This document shows positions 9,001-15,580 of a stretch of 45,676 bases of DNA, one piece after another. Where the stretch lies: the NCBI GenBank assembly GCA_937905985.1, contig CALCWC010000097.1, positions 1 to 45,676 on the forward strand, read 5' to 3'. A program made the position numbers and the translations under genes. Below the pieces are notes generated by a model. That model did not search any database. It was given only the letters and a program-made list of their open reading frames with translations, and had not been told where the DNA came from. Source of the DNA: an uncultured Verrucomicrobiales bacterium (GTDB taxonomy: Bacteria > Verrucomicrobiota > Verrucomicrobiia > Verrucomicrobiales > Akkermansiaceae). Every line of letters begins with the position of its first letter. Position 1 is the first letter of the stretch.

Positions 9001-11264
9001 CCCTTGACGATGACATCACCGGTGAAGCCGGTGTTGTTCCCGCTCAATAGTGCGGTGCCCGTTCCGTCCACGGTCAGGCTGCCGGAGCCGGAGACGAGAC
9101 CGGAAACGGTGACGGTTTGACTGCTGGCAGTCATGATGGTTGAAGCCGCAGACACGGTGATGGCGCCGCTGTAGGTTGCATTGCTCCCGGCCCCCGCCAG
9201 CGTGCCGCCGGAAAGGGTGATGGCCTTGCCCAAGGCAACATGCGTTTCCAGCGTGCCGCCTTCCACCGTCACGGTACCCGTGCCCAGCGCGTCCTGCGCC
9301 TTCACCGCCACCGTACCGTCTTTGATGGCCACATTACCCGAATAATCGGCGGAACTGCCCAGAAGCTGTGCGGTGCCCGTGCTGTTGAACGTCAGGCTGC
9401 CGGAGCCGGAGAGGGAATTCAATGCCACCTCGGCGCTACCTCCGGTTAAGGTCAGGCTAGAATCGGTGTTCACGGTGAGGGCGTACGTGGAGAACGTGAT
9501 GCCGTCCGCCAGATTGAACGTGTAGTCGCCCGTCACCACCGCGTTGTGCGCGCCCGTGGTGGCGTTCACGTTCACCGTGCCGGCATGGTCTGCGGCAAAC
9601 ACGGCATTGCTGCCGGCCAGAAAGTTCTGGTTGTCCGCTTCACTTGTGGACCATACGGCATTTTCCCACGCAGCCCCAGACTGTCCGTTCCATGTATATT
9701 CTGCGACATCAGCAAGCGCAATCATGCCGTACTGTGCCTTGACCTCATTTGCAGAGAGGCATTCCCCATAAATGTCCAGAGAGGCAATTTGACCGGTAAT
9801 GTTGCTTTGGTTATCATTCGCTGAACCGCTGCCGATACCAAGATTGGAACCCTGGACAAACTGCCAGCCGCTCATATCTTGATCTCCAATGGATTCGCCG
9901 TTCACATAGCCGTACGTTTTGGTGCCGTCAGAGGTAATGGTGAAATTATACCATTTCCCAGTCGAAAGATCGGGGGTGTCGGTAAAATTGTGGTGGGCCT
10001 TGCCCTTTGCCAGGAAATCCAAGTCGCCAGTCTTAAGAGCCAAACTGAAACCGCCGCCATTGCCGTCACCGGTTCCCAGGATAAATCTCTCATTATTCGC
10101 ATTGTCAAGCTTGACCCATACCGAGACCGTGAAAGCATGGGTTGTATCGAGAGGAAGATCGCCGCCATTGGAAAAAGTGCTGCCGGAAGTCACGCGGATG
10201 TAATGGCTCCCGTCAAATGTCACCGCCTGTCCCAGGTTGGAGCCAATGACATTGCCACCCGATTCCCAGCCAATGTACAGGCCGGTGTCAACGTAGCTCT
10301 CACTGCCGCCGCCTTTCCACTCGGGAGTCAGGTCGGAGGTGATGCCAGACGTGGTGGCAGTCATGTTGCCCTCGAAATTCCAAGTGGCGTGTTTGGAGGT
10401 ATCCCCGGTTGCGCCCAGCATGGCAGGAGCGGGGGCGGAATAGGAGGCTCTGACGAGGGAGGCGCCGCCCACGGAGAGGCTGGGGGTGGTGGAGCCGAGT
10501 TCGTCCGCCGGGGTGGAATCCGCAGAGCCGGAATCAGTCTTGGCGGATTCGGCGGCGGGGGCGGTGGCTTCCGCGGCATCGGGAACGGTGACAACCGCAG
10601 CTCGCGGTATGGCGGGGGCGGAGAGGCTGTATCCGCCGCCGCCGCCGGTTGCGCCGGAGACAGGGGTGGCACTGTAACCGCCTGTTGCCGCACCGGTGGT
10701 AGTAGTGCCGGAGGAGGTGGTTGGCGTGGTGCTTTCCACGTACTGCACCTGCTGCACGGCCGGAACGGCAGTGGCCTGGGTGAATGAGGTCACCGGGGAA
10801 TCTACGACCGAACCGTTAGAAGAGCCGGAGGCATAGGAGTTGGAGGTGAAGCCGAGGTCGTTTGAGGGGAGGTCGGCGGAGGTGCCGGTGTAGTTCGCCT
10901 GACCAGCGGTTCCCACATTCTCAGTGTCGATGGAGGATTCGGCGATGACCTCCGTGGCGACTGCCCGGTCGGCATCATCGCTGCTGCCGTAGATGCCGTT
11001 GAAGCCGGCCTGGTTGATGGGGGCGGAGCCGGACTCCTTGGCCTCTCCCTTACCCTCTTCTTCGTCGATGGCAGCTTGGGGGTCGAGGTTGGTGTCTCCG
11101 ATGTCGATGGTTGCAGCGGGGTTATCGGCGGCTTCCTCAGCGAAGGCCTGGCTGCCGAAGAAGAAGGCAGCGGAGAGGGTGCCTGAGCTGAGAGTGGTGA
11201 ATGAAACCGATGCGAGGGCAGCAACGAGAGCAGCCTGAAGCCTGTGCGGGAGTCTAAGTTTCAT
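63..11264 (-). CDS. Giant autotransporter-repeat protein with LamG and SGNH hydrolase domains and PEP-CTERM anchor
   Basis: A secreted surface or exopolymer-associated protein of 3733 residues. What is visible: a signal peptide (basic start, hydrophobic core, end near AFA-EE at about residue 42); a Ser/Thr/Gly/Pro-rich stretch to about 290; a LamG/concanavalin A-like domain at about 291-515; long arrays of autotransporter-associated beta-strand repeats (motifs such as GSGSLTFNSTG and VEGGTLE); an SGNH/GDSL hydrolase at about 1728-2005 with GDSIT (Ser1737), GTND (Asn1857) and DGLH (Asp1985, His1988); three GNVYGGG repeats of 26-27 residues near 2394-2475; more beta repeats; and a C-terminal PEP-CTERM signal (RIPEPAS, hydrophobic stretch, RRRRK). 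There is no C-terminal autotransporter barrel. PEP-CTERM signals are normally processed by an exosortase or archaeosortase-like enzyme, and none is visible here. The start at 11264 is supported by the promoter upstream and the signal peptide. The ligand and the esterase substrate are unknown; host or self glycans are a guess. Confidence 0.9.
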   Translation of the reverse strand: MKLRLPHRLQAALVAALASVSFTTLSSGTLSAAFFFGSQAFAEEAADNPAATIDIGDTNLDPQAAIDEEEGKGEAKESGSAPINQAGFNGIYGSSDDADRAVATEVIAESSIDTENVGTAGQANYTGTSADLPSNDLGFTSNSYASGSSNGSVVDSPVTSFTQATAVPAVQQVQYVESTTPTTSSGTTTTGAATGGYSATPVSGATGGGGGYSLSAPAIPRAAVVTVPDAAEATAPAAESAKTDSGSADSTPADELGSTTPSLSVGGASLVRASYSAPAPAMLGATGDTSKHATWNFEGNMTATTSGITSDLTPEWKGGGSESYVDTGLYIGWESGGNVIGSNLGQAVTFDGSHYIRVTSGSTFSNGGDLPLDTTHAFTVSVWVKLDNANNERFILGTGDGNGGGFSLALKTGDLDFLAKGKAHHNFTDTPDLSTGKWYNFTITSDGTKTYGYVNGESIGDQDMSGWQFVQGSNLGIGSGSANDNQSNITGQIASLDIYGECLSANEVKAQYGMIALADVAEYTWNGQSGAAWENAVWSTSEADNQNFLAGSNAVFAADHAGTVNVNATTGAHNAVVTGDYTFNLADGITFSTYALTVNTDSSLTLTGGSAEVALNSLSGSGSLTFNSTGTAQLLGSSADYSGNVAIKDGTVAVKAQDALGTGTVTVEGGTLETHVALGKAITLSGGTLAGAGSNATYSGAITVSAASTIMTASSQTVTVSGLVSGSGSLTVDGTGTALLSGNNTGFTGDVIVKGGTVKVGNNSALGASGASHRIEVAANGTLDVNGSQGTNTEYTIVMNGGTLTNTGGDMGANLRQVANHLVLEADSKVKAQKNFGLIAQGHNATSIEMGGHTLTIDGPSTFYVINATITGGGAIDVHSGTLNFNGAGSGRGTFASNFVLSGGTLSGNDLTLANDIYIETQANSNMSLSVKRQGHDITFKGDANLTVSGNLTGVGAIAKEGAGALTLSGSLDVNGTILLDGGSLALNGAVTLNTNNIGAFEVFDSTGQTYSYEAKGSGFLSNPGQYYLVKGTGSATASHGTAITGGTYVDSTSKTKGAGDIIVTFTPAGTTYYVNQDMDTHEDVAEGGSYNILSATDVSIKKDVTLTAASSSDSFTPGAKLHGEGTYALASGSKVLNGNLSLGNDWAGSVALSGSITDVGLNYSTAGTGLATSTSSIELKGVTGWIQKSHNANIILTNPSASASALKLTNGSSGTAGITYFTGSISGSGDFEHAWDKNPVYFVMQGDLSQWTGKIIKSAGGVTEFTLSNNPGGTIAVGAMGNSGTLNINVTNNAPVTLTGNFAKGNGTLNVNVKDTTQATFTGSITNANLSVNAGASATMATDATITGITNNGTLAVTGGHTVKLINSADANLGSVVLSSGDSTTPTTIGMRGDGAARTYTIGNLAVSGQGHVSVISSNTGGQGYHAQVNITNLTNADDSPATIYLGNSAHANTSIYNINGGSFTGEIVLRGESDGGTRRTGYQFNDADVAANSVLTFDKAALGGTNILGLGLGADITVQGIRHAAGMTESTTIYSGAYTFGQNKDFVSYGTDVHTITIAGAGEYATSATVKNHVNLAMDGAGTQTFKGDMSAFDGTITVKDGTLALDSAVANAGAVAVNGGSLVLGNSLTTTSAMTVANGATLKLAGTDKLTVGGNLTLGGNLDVSNIAYAAGTTVNLASYSGVLDYSGATLKGLASGVQATLGDSDGHLTLTFATQPEPEFGNSLGKVMYVGDSITDGVDTQHSWRYSFFKILADEGIGQAEEGYFQNVHTNRQNAPFTDSYGNRTFANTHSAQASVRSYETAATETGTNRLGWSSIQNWLGQKATGRDGNAYTGPVYSGDAAPDTFFMLLGTNDLLSDYGNTLTDANYAAVVKAMFDYENGQFGGTNGTFDVILDSMLQANPKAKLVLLDMPTWYGYRTGNGAHAAQSDFDKMTAFNQVLRDWVATKADKANITVVNSSEGMIALADDKVNTGVRRMFIDDGLHPSNQGELIIAGNVAKALGYGGRTMGQARMGATGSAFTNLNLTPAQGGTVATTWAAAGLDVTGSYTVDISSLLVGDGGTPGEPGTWNTGELLSITVGNGSQQGVLKVNEAYIQWGNDILYSMDMSQNAEALRITYITGSDLPSGYSAGYFVWLGDMMIGESLESSAGSTNGVSISWSGSSPVTMGTVSAAAGAYAPALAPGHYENAEGLYLVGNTTAIIHWVQPTDDSIGYTGLGLTAKGEYNARTNATATGKSATGVYTSVTGGSNVAQLHANVGDYTGDVYMLVKDVTMQNNSGYYGWIAAHRGGTLTGDASVKVENSGNGKAMLFGADNGGTIKGNVYVEVNGGTFASYSNSNRASYAGSYKSNITGEARLVTTGGVFDDSIYGGVHDGGNTIGSTALDLRGGLFKGNVYGGGVAGTVNSGASVVISGDAVVNGNVYGGGVGGTVNGGTSVTLAGGLVRGNVYGGGAGDTVNGGTKVVLKDGAAVAGNIYGKTDSVQGGTVEFDATTGYRSTAFVLAQTVAFTHGATGTYASDFKVETVTLAGESQVTLNNLTFTACTMEIGEGSTLTLDGTLTLPKAADYTGNLILTDGMTLDLSGMNLSGMEEEPVKVLNSVGGNGSLTYGNLNSYEVLLGSTLSDSYTLSVDSDNNLLLTFDEPTDVLIWTGDNASGTGTWNEVSTNMPWKDIADAPQPFTTGSNVVFNNNVSNVANIESDLAAGTMVVQSGADVTLHTDPQVARTLDTTRLTVGDGATLTVDANVVLTTGTISGSGTVSLRDGTKLELTGGVDNNGTLNVGGGAIVKLAGTDMLAVQNLNLGTGSVIDVSNIEFTGDNNKVKIADIDGRLDFPSRNPEHSVPADLPVARVAVTNYQGDLTDVVHLVYAGEQHYSSSGIYYFTDAELFLVKENPGLYWNNRDGNGKLADGVWDADYNYTYQSQTIHHEGVANWNKALDPDATNTYIGLQQTAYFISEKEDSTVTISVAPNISNQTGQPGNTQVATMVIGGGGTFNFVRQNPLETYDIVMSSNKATSLIVREGTTAHFEMNVVPGEYSQFEIEQNAVLDILDSQYTEAGGGIIHNQGLFNYSTMGYIDLQAVVNEGVANIGRVWGEDGKMLVPDLPYVIMHITRVYNEPGAEMTLSADQILQKESSGCIIQNEGELTFRTDEAGWGLGLSAEVPVSGMGVVKTVGTAPIYFEASSGLPATVDGSALEAGAKLTDFSNRVTITDTTTLTAEDFVDDKDNRSTTVFHYSSQLGEHVVMGGNTTLDLNTGSQANPVYTMGEVHSATAGTDQNLIVRSGVTANVAGNVSLPDGKAQVAGGGKLTIGGATSTVGELAATGGGTAVVELNGATAEGTDLVLNAKRLSNTDSTSEGAPVATNLRVVNTKAVDTKSAQFNIGDATPEGGDYKGTLQYGVGADAASGSGMNLTIKDNNVAAGAILEAYYDEDAPQSASVNVIVDTAHAKVVGLTDNISGPDANRAMVVSGAGSTGNKILEITGDSTYTYAGKLGGNLDVTYSGDGSQTFEGGVDGFRGSVTVDNSNPANDSILSIQNAASVSITDLTIGSNDKLEIQNGSNVGKAVVSGTLTAKGESTTGSSGSASVLNGSLTLNDTAIYDVSAAGGTGGLNLTGALTIAQGAKLSDNDLAGVLGLGWFGKYDLAFGVTDMSSFGENIDWTQGVDASTVFGNEAFGGRKEEFYIRYSTATGTGGNGGNVGAVYIYRIPEPASGTLSLLALAALAARRRRK
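66..137 (-). other. PEP-CTERM sorting signal of the giant protein
   Basis: The last 24 or so residues consist of IPEPAS, a Leu/Ala-rich membrane stretch and a final run of four Arg plus Lys. This is the usual tripartite PEP-CTERM signal, in the form common in Verrucomicrobiota. Confidence 0.9.
3826..4083 (-). repeat. In-frame tandem repeats coding GNVYGGG units
   Basis: The DNA word ccgccgtacacgttgcc recurs at 3901, 3979 and 4060, that is at 78 and 81 base intervals (26 and 27 codons). Each unit encodes GNVYGGG followed by a TVN-GG-S/T-V beta-strand segment. A fourth, decayed unit (GNIYGK) follows at the lower-coordinate end. Such units are prone to expansion and contraction by slippage. Confidence 0.85.
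5249..6083 (-). other. Embedded SGNH/GDSL hydrolase domain
   Basis: This part of the giant gene encodes about 280 residues with the SGNH family blocks in order: VGDSITDG (nucleophile Ser1737), LLGTNDL (Asn1857) and DDGLHPSNQG (Asp1985 and His1988). The family includes lipases and carbohydrate O-acetylesterases. All catalytic positions that can be recognised are kept, so an active esterase is likely. The substrate cannot be read from the sequence. Confidence 0.85.
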
Positions 11265-11337
11265 AACGTTTTTTCTGTTTGTGGTGTCAAAAAATCGGTA
11301 ACGGTGGGCAAAGTGTCCCAGAAGCGTTTACGGGTGG

Positions 11338-11366
11338 AGTATACAGTATTCCCAATACTTATGCAA
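11338..11366 (-). promoter_or_regulatory. Promoter of the giant gene with dyad in the spacer
   Basis: On the minus strand a TTGCAT -35 box (11361-11366) and a TATACT -10 box (11338-11343) are separated by exactly 17 bases. The spacer contains a perfect inverted repeat, AGTATT-CCC-AATACT (11345-11359). A dyad between -35 and -10 is a usual place for a repressor or a MerR-type activator to act. Predicted transcription start is near 11331, giving a leader of about 67 bases. Confidence 0.65.
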
Positions 11367-11818
11367 GCCCAAAAATCGAAAAAGTTTATTTAACAACGTG
11401 CAATGCGGTTCCCTGGAGGTTGCCCCTCCCTCCCCACGAACTGCCAGAATGAGCACATATCGTTGTTTGCCAAAGGATTACGACACAAGGTGCGCCTACA
11501 GGTTTGGGAATACTGTAGGCAAGCATAGCGAAACGACACTCACTTACCAACAGAATACGCCGGGAGTTGACCTTACCCGCAATAAACACAGCCTCTAAGA
11601 GAGTTTTGTTCTTGCAGGCCGTCATTTTCGGCATTTCGGCAGGATTGGAGCGTACAAAAAATGGTACGCCCCCTAGTCTTGTGTGCCCGAATGGGTTGAA
11701 AACACGATACCCGCGTGCGGGTTGACGGGGTGCGTTCCGTGGTGTGACATACCGGGCGTGGCCACCCCACGGCATGAGTCATACAGCGCTTCCCAGCCAG
11801 AGCCAGAGGGATTGACGC
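11367..11818. other. Hairpin-rich intergenic region without a recognised gene
   Basis: Between the giant gene's promoter and the pheT terminator I find no convincing gene. Open frames on both strands here lack family resemblance. The stretch holds several small inverted repeats: GCCTACAG/CTGTAGGC (11494-11501 and 11513-11520), GCGTAC/GTACGC (11650-11655 and 11664-11669) and ACCCGC-GT-GCGGGT (around 11709-11722), followed by a dispersed repeat copy. The sequence TTGGGAATACTGTA inside the first hairpin also occurs, on the other strand, in the promoter of the giant gene. Confidence 0.5.
11732..11772 (+). repeat. Third copy of a dispersed repeat (core GCGTTCCGTGGTG)
   Basis: This stretch matches the outer part of the two fold-back arms at 39.4-39.7 kb: GCGTTCCGTGGTG, a short variable part, GGGCGTGG, and CCCCACGG. 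Here only the core is present, without the inner hairpins of the other copies. The origin and any mobilising enzyme are unknown. Confidence 0.7.
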
Positions 11819-11851
11819 AAAAAAGCGGGCGCACGGCAATCCGTGCGCCCG
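11819..11851 (-). terminator. Rho-independent terminator of pheST
   Basis: A perfect 11-base-pair GC-rich stem (11826-11836 with 11841-11851) with a four-base loop is followed on the minus strand by a C and six T residues. It lies 22 bases after the pheT stop codon and is a textbook intrinsic terminator. Confidence 0.92.
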
Positions 11852-11873
11852 ACGGGAGGAATGGGGGTGCCGC

Positions 11874-14351
11874 TTAGCGGAAGCTGAGGCCCTGCACCTT
11901 GGCGGCGAGGGTATCCAGCACCTGCTTGTGCGCGGCATCCACCTCTGCGGCGGTGAGAGTCTTCTTCTCATCGCGGTAGAGGAAGGAATAGGTCATGGCC
12001 TTGCGGTCGGCGGAGAGCTTCTCGCCGGTGGGATCGCAGAACACGTCCTTGAGGTTGAAGGAGACGAGCAGCTTCTGCTTGGCGGCCTCCACAGCCTTCA
12101 CGATATCCGCGTTGCGCGTGGCGGCGGGGACGTCCAGGGAGGCGTCTCGGCCGGAGCCGGGGAACTGCGGCAGGTCAGCTGCCTTGTAGGGGGCGGTGGC
12201 CACCTGCTGGAGCTTGCGAAGGTCCAGCTCGGCGTAGTAGCACTCCATGGGCAGGCCGAGCGCGCGGCACTTGGCGAGCGACAGGCGTGCGAAGTAGCCG
12301 CAGCCCTGGCCGTTGATCTGGATATCCGCGCCGTAGGCGGCGTTTTCACGCTCCTGCTTGGCGGGAACGAGGGAGATTTGCGCCTTGGGGACGATGGTGT
12401 CCACCACGGCGCGCAGGTGCTCGAAATGGATGTCTGCGGGCTTGGTGGCGGCCCAGCTGGCGGGCGTAAGCTTGCCGGCCATGAAGATGCCGAGCACCTC
12501 GTTCTCGATATCCCTGCCCTTGCCGCCGCCGGTGTTGCGGAACACGCGGCCGCACTCGAAGAAGCGCAGGCATTCCATGCCCTGGTTGATGTTGCGCGCA
12601 GCCACGGCGATGAGGCCGGGGGCGAGCGACGGGCGCAGGGTGGAGTGATCCTCCGAGATGGGCAGCGCCACGCGGATGATGTCGCCGTCCACAAGCGGCT
12701 TGATGGGCAGGGCGTTCTCCACGCTGGCGATGGTGGGGTCGATGCTCTTGTCGGCGATGAGCTTGAAGCTCTGCACCTCCCAGAAGCCGGCTCCGGCGAG
12801 CTTGCGGGAGACCTGCATGCGGTAGTCGTTGGCGCGGTCGCTGGCGCTTTCCTCCACGTAGATGGCGGTGTTGGTGGCGGGGATGTTGTCGATGCCCCAC
12901 ACGCGCACCACCTCCTCCAGCAGGTCGCAGCTGCGCTTCAGGTCGATGCGCCAGGGCGGGCATGCCCAGGAGCCGTCGCCGTTGTCCTCCAGACCGAGGT
13001 TTTTGAGGATGCGCGCGGCCTCTAGGTGGGGGATGGAGGCGTTGGTCATGACGTCCAGCTCCTTCCAGTCCAGCTCCACGTTGTGGAGGGCGGTGAAAAT
13101 CTTTTCATTGGTTCCCTGAGCCACCACCTTGGCGCTGGCGGCCTTGTCCTCCGGCACCAGGCAGGGGGCCTGGCCGGCCACCATGGTGGGCTCCACCGTG
13201 CCGCCCGCGCATTCCAGGATAAGCTCGATGGCGCGGCCGGCGGCGAACGCCACGTTCCACGGGGAAGCCCCGCGCTCGAAGCGGTACGAGGAATCCGAAC
13301 CCAGCCCCAGGCGGCGGCTGGTGTAGCGGATGCCGGAGGGCTGGAACCAGGCGGATTCCAGCACGATATCCGTGGTCTGCTCCGTGACGCCGGAATCCAG
13401 GCCTCCCATCACGCCGCCGAGGGCGAGAGCGGCGCCGCTGGCGTCGGAGATGACCAGGTCCTCATGCGTGAGTTCGTATTCCTCCTCCATGAGGCTGGTG
13501 AACTTCTCGCCGTCCTTGGCGTAGCGGATGTCCAGCCCGCCGGTGAGCTTGGCGGCGTCGAAGGCGTGCAGCGGGTGGCCGAGCTCGAAGAGCACGTAGT
13601 TGGTGATGTCCACCACGTTGTTGATGGGGCGCAGGCCGATGGCGATGAGGCGCTCCTGCAGCCACTCCGGGGAGGGGGCTATCTTGATGCCCTTGATGCG
13701 GGTGGCGGTGTAGAGCGGGCATGCCTGCGGCGCGGAAAGCTTCACGAAATCCCCGGCGGGCACGGTGTCCAGCTTGTATTCCGGGGCGTGCGGGGTGCGG
13801 CCGGTGATGCCGGCCAGCTCGCGCGCCATGCCCCAGTGGCTCAGCAGGTCCGGGCGGTTCGGCGTGATTTCCAGCTCAAAGATGGTATCGGACTTCACGA
13901 ACTCGCGGACGGGCGTGCCGATGGCGTAGTCCTGCGGGAGAATCCAGAGGCCGTGCTCCTTGTCGGGCAGGCCGAGCTCGGAGGCGGAGCAGAGCATGCC
14001 GTTGCTGGCCACGCCGCGCATCTTGCCCTCCTTGATTTCCCAGCCGCCGGGCAGGATGGCGCCGGGCAGCGCGCAGGGCACCTTGTCCCCCACCTTGTAG
14101 TTGGCGGCACCGCACACAATCTGGCGCAGGGAACCCTCCCCCGCATCCACCTGGCAGCAGTTGAGGTGGTCGCTGCCCTCCACGGGCACCTTCTCCATCA
14201 CCTGGGCCACCACCACCTTGTCCGTGGTGACGCCGCGCTGCTGGATGCCCTCCACCTCGATACCGGCGAAGGTGAGCATGTCGGCCATCTTCTGGGTGTC
14301 GAGGTCCGCGATGTCAATGTACTGTGAAAGCCAATTGAGTGAAACGTTCAT
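11874..14351 (-). CDS. pheT: Phenylalanine--tRNA ligase beta subunit
   Basis: The large subunit of the alpha2-beta2 enzyme that charges tRNA-Phe with phenylalanine at the cost of ATP, in the cytoplasm. The 825-residue length is normal for bacterial PheT. In order: the N-terminal MNVSLNWLSQYIDI start typical of the family, an EMAP-II-like tRNA-binding fold at about 40-150 (VVVAQVMEKV, SNGMLCSASELGL), B3/B4 with the editing region, B5, the catalytic-like core, and a C-terminal anticodon-binding FDX-ACB domain at about 730-825 (SFNLKDVF, MTYSFLYRD). It begins 18 bases after pheS and shares its promoter. No Shine-Dalgarno sequence is seen before the start. Identification is secure. Confidence 0.97.
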   Translation of the reverse strand: MNVSLNWLSQYIDIADLDTQKMADMLTFAGIEVEGIQQRGVTTDKVVVAQVMEKVPVEGSDHLNCCQVDAGEGSLRQIVCGAANYKVGDKVPCALPGAILPGGWEIKEGKMRGVASNGMLCSASELGLPDKEHGLWILPQDYAIGTPVREFVKSDTIFELEITPNRPDLLSHWGMARELAGITGRTPHAPEYKLDTVPAGDFVKLSAPQACPLYTATRIKGIKIAPSPEWLQERLIAIGLRPINNVVDITNYVLFELGHPLHAFDAAKLTGGLDIRYAKDGEKFTSLMEEEYELTHEDLVISDASGAALALGGVMGGLDSGVTEQTTDIVLESAWFQPSGIRYTSRRLGLGSDSSYRFERGASPWNVAFAAGRAIELILECAGGTVEPTMVAGQAPCLVPEDKAASAKVVAQGTNEKIFTALHNVELDWKELDVMTNASIPHLEAARILKNLGLEDNGDGSWACPPWRIDLKRSCDLLEEVVRVWGIDNIPATNTAIYVEESASDRANDYRMQVSRKLAGAGFWEVQSFKLIADKSIDPTIASVENALPIKPLVDGDIIRVALPISEDHSTLRPSLAPGLIAVAARNINQGMECLRFFECGRVFRNTGGGKGRDIENEVLGIFMAGKLTPASWAATKPADIHFEHLRAVVDTIVPKAQISLVPAKQERENAAYGADIQINGQGCGYFARLSLAKCRALGLPMECYYAELDLRKLQQVATAPYKAADLPQFPGSGRDASLDVPAATRNADIVKAVEAAKQKLLVSFNLKDVFCDPTGEKLSADRKAMTYSFLYRDEKKTLTAAEVDAAHKQVLDTLAAKVQGLSFR

Positions 14352-14369
14352 GGTAAGGAAAGGTTGGAG

Positions 14370-15380
14370 TTATTGGAACTGGGCGAGGAAGCGGACATCG
14401 TTCTCGATGAGCAGGCGGATATCGCGGATGCCCCAGCGGATCATGGCGAGGCGCTCCAGGCCGATACCGAAGGCGAAGCCCGTGCAATCGCTGTAGAGGC
14501 GCTTTCCGGAGGCCTTGTCGATGTTCTCGAACACGGCGGGGTTGACCATGCCGCAGCCGGCGATTTCAATCCAGCGCGGGGCCTGGCCCGCCGCCTGCAG
14601 CAGCACGTCGATCTCGAAGCTCGGCTCCGTGAACGGGAAGAAGTGCGGGCGGAAGCGCACCGCCGTCTCGCTGCCGAACAGGGCCTTGAGGAAGTATTCC
14701 AGCGTGCCCTTGAGGTCGCCCACGCTCACATGCTTGTCCACGTACAGGCCCTCAATCTGGTTGAAGGCGGAGAGGTGGGTGGCGTCGATGGCATCACGGC
14801 GGAAGGCGGAGCCGGGGCAGAAGATGCGCACGGGGGGCGCCTGCTTCTCCATCACGCGTGCCTGCACGGTGCTGGTCTGCGTGCGCAGCAGCTTGCCGCT
14901 GTCAAAGTAGAAGGTGTCCTTCTCGTTGCGGGCGGGGTGGTCCTCGGGCGTGTTGAGCGCATCGAAGCAGTGCCACTCGTCCTCAATCTCCGGGCCGTCC
15001 GCCAGGGTGAATCCCATGCGGCGCAGGATGCGCACCGCCTCATCGCGCACAATGCTGATGGGGTGCAGGCCACCGCCGGGCAGCGTGGCACCGGGCATGG
15101 TGACATCGCATCCGGCCACGGCCGCGCGGTCGATTTCCTGCTGCAGGGCGTCCTTGCGGGCGTCCAGCGCGGCGGTAATGGCGGAGCGTGCCTCGTTGAG
15201 CAGGGCTCCCACGGCGGGCTTGTCCTCCTTGGGCACATCTTTCATCCCCTGCTGCAGCTGGGTGAGCGTGCCCTTCTTGCCGAGCACGGCCACGCGCGCC
15301 TCCTCCAGCGCCTTCATATCGGCTATTCCGCCGATACGCGCCAGGGCCTCTGCTTGTACGCTTGCTATCTTCTCTTTCAT
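14370..15380 (-). CDS. pheS: Phenylalanine--tRNA ligase alpha subunit
   Basis: The catalytic subunit of phenylalanyl-tRNA synthetase, 336 residues. It shows the N-terminal coiled coil that docks tRNA, class II motif 2 (FRRDAIDATHLSAFNQIEG) and motif 3 (GFAFGIGLERLAMIRWGI). The start is placed at 15380 (MKEKIASVQ) and not at the longer upstream frame, because a strong promoter lies directly before it, with predicted transcription start near 15390. That leaves a leader of only about 10 bases, so a leader-peptide attenuator or T-box of the kind found before some pheST operons cannot be present. Confidence 0.97.
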   Translation of the reverse strand: MKEKIASVQAEALARIGGIADMKALEEARVAVLGKKGTLTQLQQGMKDVPKEDKPAVGALLNEARSAITAALDARKDALQQEIDRAAVAGCDVTMPGATLPGGGLHPISIVRDEAVRILRRMGFTLADGPEIEDEWHCFDALNTPEDHPARNEKDTFYFDSGKLLRTQTSTVQARVMEKQAPPVRIFCPGSAFRRDAIDATHLSAFNQIEGLYVDKHVSVGDLKGTLEYFLKALFGSETAVRFRPHFFPFTEPSFEIDVLLQAAGQAPRWIEIAGCGMVNPAVFENIDKASGKRLYSDCTGFAFGIGLERLAMIRWGIRDIRLLIENDVRFLAQFQ

Positions 15381-15396
15381 AACGGTTCGCGGGCGT

Positions 15397-15424
15397 ACTA
15401 TACGCGCGTGCGCGGTTTTGTCAA
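15397..15424 (-). promoter_or_regulatory. Promoter of pheST
   Basis: Minus-strand TTGACA (15419-15424), a 16-base spacer and TATAGT (15397-15402). Predicted transcription start is near 15390, about 10 bases before the pheS start codon. Confidence 0.75.
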
Positions 15425-15469
15425 GACCTTTCAAGCGCGTCATGCCGCATGGGGCAGAGACGTTTTAGC

Positions 15470-15498
15470 TTGAAACGGCGGGCAGGTTGTGGTACGGT
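15470..15498 (+). promoter_or_regulatory. Promoter of the efflux operon
   Basis: Plus-strand TTGAAA (15470-15475), a 17-base spacer and TACGGT (15493-15498). Predicted start is near 15505. It is divergent from the pheST promoter, and the two -35 boxes are about 45 bases apart. It implies that translation of macA starts downstream of 15505. Confidence 0.5.
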
Positions 15499-15580
15499 CG
15501 ACGGGCGGCGGGTGCGCGCGCGTGTAGATATGCGCGGGTGTTCTGCGTTCCAAGGAACGTGTGGCGGGAAAACCGCTGCA

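Noticed and set aside
11386..11775. Open frames on both strands in the 11.4-11.8 kb spacer
   Set aside because: No recognisable domain, they run through hairpins and the dispersed repeat, and composition is unlike the neighbours. Kept as an intergenic region.
15381..15396. Possible T-box or attenuator before pheST
   Set aside because: The predicted leader is only about 10 bases; no room for such structures.
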